Positions 1-7,247 of a stretch of 13,031 nt of DNA are shown one piece after another. This stretch comes from Chlamydiota bacterium. GTDB lineage: Bacteria > Chlamydiota > Chlamydiia > Chlamydiales > SM23-39. The stretch spans positions 1 through 13,031 of the forward strand of contig JAJFMM010000108.1 in the NCBI GenBank assembly GCA_021772165.1, read 5' to 3'. Within the stretch, counting starts at the first letter, position 1, and every line of letters starts with the position of its first letter. Under the pieces are notes generated by a model. That model searched no databases and was not told the DNA's origin. It worked only from the letters and a program-made list of their open reading frames with translations. Made by a program: the position numbers and the translations under genes.

Positions 1-60
1 CCTAAGGAAACACTTCAGACTCTCCCCTATTTGCTCTCTATTCCCGTCGATACATGTTGA

Positions 61-597
61 TTACCTTAAACACCTGGAAGCAAACGATTCTAACGATTCT
101 GAGGATCCGGCTCGATCAGCATCATCGAAAGTCGGTGATGGGGTGAAAACCTCTCTAGAAAAAAACTGCGGAGGAATCTCAAATTGAGCAACCGCCTCAC
201 TCATTCCGAATGCAAGCCCAGGTAAACCAAGAACACCATCCAAACCACCTAATACTTCCAATCCTAATTCGCCAACAGGGCTTGAGGAATCGCGAATAGC
301 TTCTAAACAAAAGATTGGCATCATTTCAGCTGTTTTCTGAGCGGCTGCCACCATCGTTGGATCTTCTTCGCCCACTGCACCGGGGACAAAAAGCTTTTCA
401 GCCTTTAATCTACTTTGCGCCTCCGGCAGCTGCCAATCACCTGCTCCCAATTCCTCAAGATTTTGCATTGAATCCAAAATAGGCTTTCCCAGGCAAAGGA
501 CTTTAGATGCGGAAGACTGAGCAGTTAGATCGGGTTGATCCTCATCACTCCACTCATCTCTAGATCTTTTATTACTTGCACCAACGACACCAAACAT
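61..597 (-). CDS. Hypothetical acidic 178-residue protein
   Basis: I do not recognise this protein. The ATG at 595-597 is preceded on the minus strand by GGAG with a 7-base gap, a good ribosome binding site, and the frame runs to a TAA at 61-63. The N-terminus carries a short basic patch (KRSRD, residues 10-14) followed by an acidic, Ser-rich stretch. Residues about 107-135 are rich in Gly, Leu and Val but broken by acidic residues, so they are not a convincing membrane segment. There is no signal peptide. It is the third minus-strand gene in a row after the transporter and DUF1207 genes, with a 123-base gap from the latter. A lineage-specific secreted effector is possible, but this rests only on composition and the suspected intracellular lifestyle. 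Confidence 0.6.
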   Translation of the reverse strand: MFGVVGASNKRSRDEWSDEDQPDLTAQSSASKVLCLGKPILDSMQNLEELGAGDWQLPEAQSRLKAEKLFVPGAVGEEDPTMVAAAQKTAEMMPIFCLEAIRDSSSPVGELGLEVLGGLDGVLGLPGLAFGMSEAVAQFEIPPQFFSREVFTPSPTFDDADRAGSSESLESFASRCLR

Positions 598-630
598 ACA
601 AATACTCCATTAAATTAATCAAAGAGAAGA

Positions 631-644
631 CCTGAAACTTCAGG
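631..644. repeat. Perfect palindrome between two minus-strand genes
   Basis: CCTGAA and TTCAGG flank a 2-base centre (AC). The centre is too short for a stable hairpin loop and no T-run follows on the minus strand, so an operator-like protein-binding palindrome in the leader of the 178-residue gene fits better than a terminator. Chance occurrence cannot be excluded. Confidence 0.3.
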
Positions 645-720
645 AAAAGAATAAACCAACATCTCTAACAAGTAAGACGGAAGAGTTTATGCGCAGCGAG
701 AGAAAAAGTCCAGAGCTTCC

Positions 721-1932
721 TTAGAAACCATAGTTGAAATTGAACTCGAAATATTGAGTCCGCTCCTTCTGGAATTGCCCTTCAAGAGAGAAGCCGTGGT
801 GATAGCCCACATAGAGACGCAGCTTTCTGCCTACACCGGCGAGCTTACTAAATTCATAACCGATACGATAAGTACCATCGAAGATCCAGTCTAGCCACTG
901 GTAGTTACGAATATGCATCGCGTAGAAGAAAGTACCGAAAAGACGCTGCTTGAGAAACTTGGTTCCGAAGAAACGCGCTTCCGTACCGTACTGAATGTAG
1001 AGCGGCGGACTTTCTGGAAAGCTCTCATCACTATGCAAGATGACACCTGGCCCCACATAGACACGAATCCCTTTGGACGCCTGATAAGAGGTGTAGAGAT
1101 CGATACACTCAATACTAGGATTGGTCCTGACCACATTCGGATGATTGACCATATACTCATCGCCCAAGTGACTTGAGATATGATAGAGCCTGAAACGAAA
1201 CGACCACTGATTGATCGCATACGTCAGCGGGATACCGGCATAGAAGTCCGTATTGACCAGCTCCGTACCGCCCGCAATATTTGGATGCGGATCGAGATTG
1301 AACACAGACCAGATACCCGCCTCGATACTTATCTGCAAATCGCCACCGCCAAAAGTATTGAGCCAGCGATAAATGGGAAAGTCATCACCGAGAGAAAAGC
1401 CGATCGTCTTCCTACCGATGACACGGTCACCCGCGCGATAACCCAACGTGTAGTTAACCTGCCGAGGATCCGCAACGAGAGGCTGAAAGAGCACCGTCAT
1501 CTGAGGAAACCAGATACCACTGAGCCGCGGACGGCGCACATACTTTTCTCTGAGCTCCTCTTCCTCAGGCTCGATCCCCTTGAGCAAAATGACCTCTTTG
1601 ACACCGGGGACATCCTTCACAAAAGAGAGGATACTATTGGCAGTGAGCTGATTTTTCGGGAGATTGGCCAACCAGACCTTACGATCTTTGACCAAGACAA
1701 TCACGCTATACTCATAGTAGTGCATATCGACAAGAGCTTGGAGATAGCCCTCGAAATAAGGATCCGTGCACCCATCCGGAATCGATTCAGGAGGCAGACT
1801 ATCAGAGCGTGTCAGCACCACACTCACCTCTTCACGAGGAGGTTCCTTAGCCTTTAGCTCTTCATCAGCAAAAGACATACAAGGGACTAAACAAGCACAG
1901 AGACAAAGAGCAAGTGTACCCGACCGAATCAT
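721..1932 (-). CDS. DUF1207 exported protein, chlamydial type
   Basis: A 403-residue protein matching the size and character of DUF1207, recalled as a family of about 410 residues largely confined to Chlamydiae; its function is unknown. Residues 1-22 form a Cys-rich signal peptide with a likely cut after SFA. Residues about 65-115 resemble a BON-like alpha-beta module (VIVLVKDRKVWLANLP, then VPGVKEVILL). The remaining ~270 residues are rich in aromatic, Gly and Arg residues in alternating patterns (GIWSVFNLDPHPN, YVGYHHGF) and end in FNFNYGF. A C-terminal Phe after such strands resembles an outer-membrane beta-barrel, so an outer-membrane location is inferred. It follows the MFS gene by 56 bases and may be cotranscribed with it. 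The only strong Shine-Dalgarno (GGGAGG, 1951-1956) lies 18 bases from this ATG and instead serves a 4-codon mini-ORF. Confidence 0.85.
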   Translation of the reverse strand: MIRSGTLALCLCACLVPCMSFADEELKAKEPPREEVSVVLTRSDSLPPESIPDGCTDPYFEGYLQALVDMHYYEYSVIVLVKDRKVWLANLPKNQLTANSILSFVKDVPGVKEVILLKGIEPEEEELREKYVRRPRLSGIWFPQMTVLFQPLVADPRQVNYTLGYRAGDRVIGRKTIGFSLGDDFPIYRWLNTFGGGDLQISIEAGIWSVFNLDPHPNIAGGTELVNTDFYAGIPLTYAINQWSFRFRLYHISSHLGDEYMVNHPNVVRTNPSIECIDLYTSYQASKGIRVYVGPGVILHSDESFPESPPLYIQYGTEARFFGTKFLKQRLFGTFFYAMHIRNYQWLDWIFDGTYRIGYEFSKLAGVGRKLRLYVGYHHGFSLEGQFQKERTQYFEFNFNYGF

Positions 1933-1943
1933 GATAATAGCAT
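1929..1943 (-). other. Four-codon leader mini-ORF overlapping the DUF1207 start
   Basis: On the minus strand ATG CTA TTA TCA TGA (Met-Leu-Leu-Ser-stop) begins at 1943, exactly 7 bases after GGGAGG. Its TGA overlaps the DUF1207 ATG as ATGA. No other ATG, GTG or TTG start lies in the DUF1207 frame between the Shine-Dalgarno and 1932. Translation of the main gene could therefore depend on termination-reinitiation from the mini-ORF. This is read from the sequence and is untested. Confidence 0.35.
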
Positions 1944-1988
1944 CCGAACGCCTCCCTACGAGGCCCTAACGCTCTATATACACAGCTG

Positions 1989-3245
1989 CTAATTGGTCGC
2001 CAAGGATTTCTTCTTTGAAGAACGGAAGAACCCCAAACCGCTCCAGAGAAAAAGGAGCCCGCTGATACCCATCACAGGAATCGCACCCCAGCCACCTACG
2101 ATCAGACCGCCCAGAGGAGGAGCAACAGCGCCGCGCATCCCGGCGAGCACCACACCGACACCCGTATACCTCGAGCTCTCCTCTTTTCCTGCAAAGTGAG
2201 GACCCGACATATTCCAGACCAGATGACTGCCCCCCTGCCCGATGCCATAGAAGAAAAACGCCATATAAAACCAGAACAGATCCAGCGTTGCCAAACCCAT
2301 CAACAGAGGGAAAAACGCCATCGTCAAAAACACAGCATAAGAGAGTTTCTGCATCGAAATCTTACCCATCCAGCGAGCCCAGAGAGGAGCCGACGCGACA
2401 AAACCAAAGCCCTTGGCGACCGAAATCGCCATCGCCATCTGCACATGAGAAATCCCCAGCTCATCGACCATGAAGTGAGGGAGCGCCGGCTGCAGCAGCA
2501 TGAGAGCGGAGCCGCAGATCATAAAGCCCCACTGAAACTTGGCAAAATCCTTCCTCGTACGCATTAGATTCCAGCTATCGCGCCAAGGCCTGGCGATCAG
2601 CTCGCCCAGAGGCGGCCTAGCTTCTTTCTCACACTCGACCACCGGCACCCTGGCCTGCACAAAAGTACCCAGCATCCCCAAGAGAGCCGCCCCGACACAA
2701 AGGTTTTTCAGCCCCTCCGGATTGTGGTCTAGCAGCGCACCCATCGCCACCGATATGAAGATTCCCTCCGCATAACCGAGCGCTGAGCTCCAGGAAAAAG
2801 CCTTTTCCCTCGCTCCCTCCGGCATATTACGCTTTAGTATCTCCACCCAGGCCGGCATCCCCGCCCGATAGAAAAGAGTATAGTTGACACCTGCCGCTAT
2901 GACAAACCAGGGGCTATCGATCCAAGGCACCAAGAGAAAAGGAGCCCGCATTAAAATTCCCGCTCCCAGGACATTTGCCCTGAGCCGCCCCTTGGACCAG
3001 GAGCCCCAGTAAAAAGACAAAATGCTGGAAACAGGCTTGAGCATAGTCAAAAGAGCGATTGCGAGCGGAGAGGCCCCCAAATCCTTTACAAGGATAAAGG
3101 AGAGCATGCCATAGAGAGAAAAGAGCGGCTCATGAACAAGACTCGAGAAAAAGAGAGCCCTCTTCGTACGTTTTCCCGCATCTAAAGAAATAGCTTCATC
3201 CATTGAGATAAAAGGATATCGCCTTTCCTCATTTTCTGCCACCAT
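1989..3245 (-). CDS. Major facilitator superfamily transporter
   Basis: A 418-residue integral membrane protein with about twelve hydrophobic segments and a cytoplasmic N-terminus of roughly 28 residues, the usual MFS length. The two halves are separated by a charged central loop near residues 203-235. Features typical of MFS are the basic loop after the second segment (SWSKGRLRAN, about residues 82-91) and Gly-rich late helices (GVGVVLAGMRGAVAPPLGG). The C-terminal tail is basic (RSSKKK). The substrate cannot be read from the sequence; a small-metabolite exchanger or drug exporter is equally possible. It is the first gene of a minus-strand run with the DUF1207 gene. The ATG at 3243-3245 has only a distant AAGGTG about 17 bases upstream, so the in-frame Met at residue 15 (3203) is an alternative start. 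Confidence 0.85.
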   Translation of the reverse strand: MVAENEERRYPFISMDEAISLDAGKRTKRALFFSSLVHEPLFSLYGMLSFILVKDLGASPLAIALLTMLKPVSSILSFYWGSWSKGRLRANVLGAGILMRAPFLLVPWIDSPWFVIAAGVNYTLFYRAGMPAWVEILKRNMPEGAREKAFSWSSALGYAEGIFISVAMGALLDHNPEGLKNLCVGAALLGMLGTFVQARVPVVECEKEARPPLGELIARPWRDSWNLMRTRKDFAKFQWGFMICGSALMLLQPALPHFMVDELGISHVQMAMAISVAKGFGFVASAPLWARWMGKISMQKLSYAVFLTMAFFPLLMGLATLDLFWFYMAFFFYGIGQGGSHLVWNMSGPHFAGKEESSRYTGVGVVLAGMRGAVAPPLGGLIVGGWGAIPVMGISGLLFLWSGLGFFRSSKKKSLATN

Positions 3246-3269
3246 TCAGAATTAAGATTATTCACCTTA

Positions 3270-3275
3270 ATTATA
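3270..3275 (-). promoter_or_regulatory. Possible -10 element for the MFS gene
   Basis: TATAAT on the minus strand, 25-30 bases upstream of the MFS ATG, inside an AT-rich intergenic stretch. No good -35 hexamer sits 16-18 bases further upstream, so this is only a candidate. Confidence 0.25.
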
Positions 3276-3358
3276 AATATTCAACAACACCTAAGATAAA
3301 AAAGAAAACCAGAGAAAAACAGACCAATGAAAGATTTTCTATAGCAATTAAGAAAAAC

Positions 3359-3387
3359 TTGATCCTCAGAGCCGCATGGTTTATCCT
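3359..3387 (+). promoter_or_regulatory. Likely sigma70 promoter of the tRNA gene
   Basis: TTGATC (3359-3364) and TATCCT (3382-3387) are separated by exactly 17 bases. This places a transcription start near 3394 and gives a leader of about 40 bases before the tRNA. Each hexamer has two mismatches to consensus; the spacing and position make it credible. Confidence 0.45.
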
Positions 3388-3433
3388 AGCTGGCAAAGGA
3401 AGGTCTGGATAACTCGCTATCTTCCTACTCTAT

Positions 3434-3506
3434 GGGGCAATAGCTCAGTGGTTAGAGCAGCGGACTCATAACCCGTCGGTCCCTGGTTCAAGTCCAGGTT
3501 GCCCCA
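3434..3506 (+). tRNA. tRNA with anticodon CAT (Ile2 or elongator Met)
   Basis: A 73-nucleotide cloverleaf: acceptor GGGGCAA/TTGCCCC with discriminator A, D arm GCTC/GAGC, anticodon loop CTCATAA with CAT at 3467-3469, five-base variable loop, and T arm CCTGG/CCAGG around TTCAAGT. CCA is not encoded; T-residues follow directly. CAT fits elongator Met, initiator Met, or the Ile2 tRNA whose C34 is changed to lysidine by TilS. The fully paired acceptor end argues against an initiator. The D arm and T loop closely resemble E. coli Ile2 as I recall it, so Ile2 is slightly favoured. One oddity is an A-C mismatch closing the anticodon stem (positions 31 and 39). The gene sits immediately beside the defence region, and tRNA genes are frequent integration sites. 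Confidence 0.93.
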
Positions 3507-3577
3507 TTTTTATAACCGACGTAGTTCATAGCACTTAAGCGCAAAGCCACTGAAATCAAGATCTTTAAAAAAACTCA

Positions 3578-4178
3578 GAGGGGAAAGAATTTCTTAGCAT
3601 TATCGACCTCTCCAGCGAAAGGCTGCGGGCTAAATTCTCAGGTGTGCGATACACAATCGATGAATGCGAAGATCCAATAGACACCCTGTATGAGGAAATT
3701 CTTGCTCCGAAAACCTTACCATTTCCTTACGGCGTTGTTGAGTAAATAAAGACTCCGTTGTCGTCTACTCTGCTTCATATGAATCGACCCGCCTAAAGGA
3801 GTTAGCCGAGGATTTTCCAGAATATAGGGAACAGCTCAGTGACATTCAAGAACGCTAAGTTGATCTTAAACTTGCCATTCAGAATGGGTGTATTCTATCC
3901 CGAATTCATGGCAAGCTTCAGCATCAAGTACGTCGTCCCAGCACTTCTCGGTGATGCCACTAGCTATACAGGCCTTGAGCTCAGCGATGGTGTAGAAAAA
4001 ATGCTAGCCCATGATCAGATAGGTTTCGCTACCAGACACGTTAAATGAGAAGGAATCGCTTAGACGGGCTATGCTGGAGTACTGCCAGCAGGACACTCTG
4101 CTAATGGTCAAGGCGCACCAATGCCTTATTCGGGAATCGAGCAGTCGCCATAAACAATTAATCGAATTAATGCCGTAG
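3578..4178 (+). pseudogene. Degraded DUF2779-type nuclease gene
   Basis: Coding similarity runs through all three forward frames. The first open piece (3578-3745) ends at TAA after PFPYGVVE. The second (3754-3858) reads SVVVYSASYESTRLKELAE and stops after IQER. The third frame (about 3878-4048) reads FSIKYVVPALL and LELSDG. The last (4047-4178) reads LEYCQQDTLLMV and ends at TAG. Joined, these follow the order I recall for the DUF2779 C-terminal domain: a VVVY-nsSFEktRLkeLa block, FRkGyyy, the fSIKyVLPAL and DLeisDG blocks, then LEYCrlDTlAMV. That domain has an RNase H-like exonuclease character, and YCxxDT resembles exonuclease motif III. About 40 residues seem missing between the first two pieces. 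It lies directly after the tRNA and 8 bases before the Shedu gene. Product assignment rests on remembered motif order, not a search. Confidence 0.65.
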
Positions 4179-4186
4179 GGACCACC

Positions 4187-5305
4187 ATGAAGTGTGATAA
4201 AGAAACTACTTTAACTAGATACACCACCGAAAGCACCTCCAGTCAATCATCGGAGATAAATAAGGTCATACTAAACGAAACAAGTAATACCCGACGCATT
4301 TTAGAATCTAAAATTGTCAAAAAGGCTAAGGATTCTGAAGCTTCTCTCCACATCACAATCATTCATGAAAAAAAGTCTGGAGAAGGTTTTGAAGCAGACA
4401 GAACTCAAAATTTGACTAAGTTAAAAGGTGGAGAGTGGGTGTCATGTGATCTAGATTCCGCAACCGCGCTCGCGCTTTACGAACAGTTATCGCAGCAGTA
4501 TGCGTTGGCACGTCAAGTTGGCATAGAGAATTATACAAACAGCTATCTTGTGGTAAAGCTCAGCCAAGCTGCCAATCTCTCCACTGCAGATGAAGATTCG
4601 CTCGCCCAACTCATGAAGCAATGTCACCATTCTCCTGATTTCGCAAAAAAACTCTCCCAATTAAACCCCGATCTAATAAGAAAAGCACATGACTATCAAC
4701 TTCTTCAGCATAAACAAGACGGACTAGCAAAATTCAAAGTCATGCTTAAAAGCGAGAATTGTGCTGAACCGGAATGGCAAGATTTTTTTAAGGAACACGA
4801 TTGGATACTTGGTGGGGTTCATGACATTCAGTATCTTTCAGATGTCCTCCCCCAACCGATCTTTTCCGGTGCTAACGTAGATGGATCGGGAGCAAAACGC
4901 GGTGACTTTTTAGCTTGTACGCCAGGCAATGCTCACTTTACGGCTATTGTAGAACTAAAGAAGGCCAGTACCCGTCTTTTGAATTCAACTTCATATAGAT
5001 CCGATATTTACCCTCCTAGCACCGAACTGAATGGTGGAATTGCGCAACTTCGAGCTTACTTGCGAAAATGGCAAATCAACGGTTCCACATCGACAGACTA
5101 CGCAGACAGATATGAAAGCAAAGGAATCTACACAGTGCAACCGCAAGGATTCCTGATAGCTGGCAACCTTAATGAGATAAAAGACAACCGACAGATGCGC
5201 GAAGCTTTTGAACTCTTTCGAAACAATCAAAAAGATATTCACATTCTCACGTTTGACGAAGTCTACTCCAGAGCCAAACATCTGGTTGGTGTCGATTCTG
5301 AATAG
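4187..5305 (+). CDS. sduA: Shedu family defence nuclease (SduA, DUF4263)
   Basis: A 372-residue protein with the architecture of Shedu, a single-gene anti-phage and anti-plasmid system whose C-terminal DUF4263 domain is a PD-(D/E)XK nuclease. Residues 1-185 are a variable N-terminal region thought to regulate or sense in the family. The nuclease domain begins with EPEWQDFF and HDWILGG (194-210), then GDFLA (239-243) supplies the metal-binding Asp and VELKK (255-259) the E-x-K pair. GGIAQLRAYLRKW (283-295) supplies the conserved Gln helix, and PQGFLIAG (319-326) is a typical core strand. All expected catalytic positions are present, so it looks intact. The ATG follows AGGGA by about 5 bases. 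It is convergent with the methyltransferase operon. The broken nuclease gene upstream suggests repeated turnover of defence genes at this site. Confidence 0.85.
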   Translation: MKCDKETTLTRYTTESTSSQSSEINKVILNETSNTRRILESKIVKKAKDSEASLHITIIHEKKSGEGFEADRTQNLTKLKGGEWVSCDLDSATALALYEQLSQQYALARQVGIENYTNSYLVVKLSQAANLSTADEDSLAQLMKQCHHSPDFAKKLSQLNPDLIRKAHDYQLLQHKQDGLAKFKVMLKSENCAEPEWQDFFKEHDWILGGVHDIQYLSDVLPQPIFSGANVDGSGAKRGDFLACTPGNAHFTAIVELKKASTRLLNSTSYRSDIYPPSTELNGGIAQLRAYLRKWQINGSTSTDYADRYESKGIYTVQPQGFLIAGNLNEIKDNRQMREAFELFRNNQKDIHILTFDEVYSRAKHLVGVDSE

Positions 5306-5387
5306 AAAGTCACGGTACAACGGTGCACTAATCCAACCGACATCAACCCGCATTAACCATTAGGAATCACACCACAAAAGGGATAAA

Positions 5388-5427
5388 GCCAGCTTTAGAT
5401 TAGGCACCCAAAAACTATAGAGCTGGC
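5388..5427. repeat. Inverted repeat in the convergent intergenic region
   Basis: GCCAGCT (5388-5394) and AGCTGGC (5421-5427) are perfect 7-base arms around a 26-base spacer, between the 3' ends of the Shedu gene and the DUF6339-like gene. The loop is long and no T-run follows, so an ordinary terminator is not convincing. A mobile-element end or a protein-binding site is possible. Confidence 0.3.
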
Positions 5428-5439
5428 AAAGCTTTATTC

Positions 5440-5553
5440 CTAGTCACCTTGAGCGTCCGAGACGCCGACCGCAGGTATCATACTCCGTAACCGTACCATC
5501 GGGTGGTCACAACATGGGCATGCAAAATCGACGAGGATAGTTTGGTTGCTGAC
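5440..5553 (-). pseudogene. Possible short cysteine-motif gene remnant
   Basis: A minus-strand open stretch of 37 codons with no usable start reads ...VDFACPCCDHPMVRLR... and stops at 5440-5442. The CPCC-x-H-P-M-V pattern resembles half of a zinc ribbon, as in the C-termini of some transposases or CPCC-domain proteins. A TAG closes the frame upstream (5554-5556). It is too short to assign and may be chance. It occupies most of the 266-base gap between the two convergent gene groups. Confidence 0.2.
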
Positions 5554-5571
5554 CTACTTCAAAAACTTCCC

Positions 5572-6402
5572 TCATCCATTCTGTAGAATAAACTCTTTTT
5601 CTGGTATCTGAGATTGAGAGCTTGCTTCTCTGTATGCGATGATTTTTTCGAGATCATTTGCGAGCTGACTTTTAATAGCTGTGGCAGAAAGGCAATCTAG
5701 AAGAGCTATTCCACCAAAAAAATTCAAGGCTATCGCAAGAGATCTGATAATGCCCCTGTTCTCGTCGCCACCCTCCAACAATGTTGGATTTTCCATCAAG
5801 AATTCAAGGAAGCCTACAAGAACTACTCTCGACCGGCCCATGCTACGTTCTAGAATTGTCTGAGTAATATCTAGATTTTTGAGCAAAATAGCTGTCAGTT
5901 CATATTGATTGTCTCGTCTTTCATCATACGTAAGGTAGGAATACCACCAAAGCCGGGCTATGCCGTTGCGAAGAAGAGCCCTCCCATTGGAGGCAGCAAT
6001 ATAGTAACGTTCCTTTATGTAAATCTCCGCCCTTTTTTTGTCCGCAAGACGTTTTTCAATAGGCCATCGTTTCCGCATGTAGGACCAAAATTCTACATGC
6101 GCTAATCGAGTCCACAGCCTTGGGTCGCGCGCCTGAATCGGAGTCAAGCCTGACATGGCCTTATGCAGACGCACCGAATTTTCAAGATCCATAAGATTGC
6201 CCTGGCTAGGGTCCATGAGAAGCTCTCCAAATGGCTTGTGATCGGGAAGCGAAAGCTTGACATTTGCAGGGAGATCCCACTTATCTCTGCCGGCAAATTC
6301 TTCCGCCCATGACTTGGCTATTTGATACCGCCCTAAGTGTTCTGGGATGGAACGTTGAAGACGATTTGAAAACGATTCATAAAATATTCTAAGCATAGAC
6401 AT
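5572..6402 (-). CDS. DUF6339-like protein, last gene of the operon
   Basis: A 276-residue, mainly helical soluble protein that I associate, from memory, with DUF6339. The characteristic part is residues about 95-180: LWTRLAHVEFWSYMRKRWP, then a basic stretch, then NGIARLWWYSYLTYDERRD and the ELTAILL helix. Length and motif order fit that family. No PD-(D/E)XK, HNH or GIY-YIG nuclease pattern is evident. The start ATG (6400-6402) lies 12 bases after AGGAGG, which is within the end of the preceding gene, and the gap to that gene's stop is only 5 bases, so the two are almost certainly cotranscribed and coupled. A second Met follows two codons later. Its fixed place behind a methyltransferase and a GHKL ATPase points to a defence role; the activity is unknown. 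Confidence 0.75.
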   Translation of the reverse strand: MSMLRIFYESFSNRLQRSIPEHLGRYQIAKSWAEEFAGRDKWDLPANVKLSLPDHKPFGELLMDPSQGNLMDLENSVRLHKAMSGLTPIQARDPRLWTRLAHVEFWSYMRKRWPIEKRLADKKRAEIYIKERYYIAASNGRALLRNGIARLWWYSYLTYDERRDNQYELTAILLKNLDITQTILERSMGRSRVVLVGFLEFLMENPTLLEGGDENRGIIRSLAIALNFFGGIALLDCLSATAIKSQLANDLEKIIAYREASSQSQIPEKEFILQNG

Positions 6403-6407
6403 GAGCG

Positions 6408-7247
6408 CTACATTCCTCCTTCTGCAAGATCTCTCGCCGACATGAGCGTACGTCTTACTGGTGATTCCAAAAGCTGCTGTGCGACATCCAGGGGATCAAA
6501 TTCATCTTTTACTCCCATCTTATCCAGTCTGCGACGTATATTATCTTTCCATCTTAAATCGTTGAGTTCCCGATCAGCCCCTTCTTCCTTCATGTAATTC
6601 AAGGCTTGGACAAGCACAGGAAGAACAATTGCAGAAACAAGAACTTTACTGATCAGATCATTACCCTTAAGAAGGTTATAAGTCGCAAAGTCATGCTTAC
6701 TCAGAATAATACCTATTCTTGCCTCATCATATTTGATGCACATAGGTCCATCTTCATCTTTTGCAGATTCCTCGATCACCATTATGGATCCAATGCAAGC
6801 AAGCGCATCTTCGGCTTCTACCGCAAACTCTTCCCCTTCTGCAGCTGCAATTATGTCTCCTTCTCTTAATTCGAAAGTTGTATTGCCATAGTCCTTATGT
6901 GCTCCAAGAAGAGTATACGCAGAAATATTCTTAAGAGCACAAGCGAACAGATTTACCTCAAATCTATCAAAGAGGCGAGACGCTGGAATCACGACTCTAT
7001 GCTCTTCTTCATGAAAACGCCAAACGTCTCTATAGACTGTATTGCTACATTCAATATGCACAACGTATGCCACTCGCTTTTGCTTTACAAGGGAGCGAAT
7101 CTCTTCGCTACCACATCTTACCTGAACATCAATATAGAAGTTCACCTTGTCGGTGACAGCACTTATAGTTGCCTGAAATCCGGCCCCTGGGACATCGTCC
7201 CCGTTGCCAACTACAGGATGAGGATAAGAACGTTCAGTCCGCTTCAT
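6408..7247 (-). CDS. Conserved unknown partner of the GHKL ATPase
   Basis: A 279-residue protein; I know of no name for the family. It starts with the block YPHPVV-GNGDDVPGAGF (residues 7-24), followed by a predominantly beta-strand region (YVVHIECSNTVYRDVWRF; EVNLFACAL) and a second recognisable block (GAHKDYGNTTFELREGDI). The C-terminal third is helical (VSAIVLPVLVQALNYMKEE; DLRWKDNIRRRLDKMG). I recall similar proteins encoded next to methyltransferase and GHKL genes, so a fixed partner in this system is likely. The frame is open to an ATG at 7268. The start at 7247 is preferred because GGAGG lies 9 bases before it, and this overlaps the ATPase stop by 14 bases, indicating coupled translation. 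No nuclease motif is obvious. A DNA-recognition or adaptor role is only a guess. Confidence 0.8.
   Translation of the reverse strand: MKRTERSYPHPVVGNGDDVPGAGFQATISAVTDKVNFYIDVQVRCGSEEIRSLVKQKRVAYVVHIECSNTVYRDVWRFHEEEHRVVIPASRLFDRFEVNLFACALKNISAYTLLGAHKDYGNTTFELREGDIIAAAEGEEFAVEAEDALACIGSIMVIEESAKDEDGPMCIKYDEARIGIILSKHDFATYNLLKGNDLISKVLVSAIVLPVLVQALNYMKEEGADRELNDLRWKDNIRRRLDKMGVKDEFDPLDVAQQLLESPVRRTLMSARDLAEGGM

Noticed and set aside
1180..1857. 225-codon plus-strand frame opposite the DUF1207 gene
   Set aside because: Composition is dominated by Arg, Ile and Thr, as expected for an antisense shadow of a real gene; the minus-strand gene has a signal peptide and family features.
3506..3540. 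Terminator after the tRNA
   Set aside because: A short T-run follows the discriminator base but no separate GC-rich stem precedes it.
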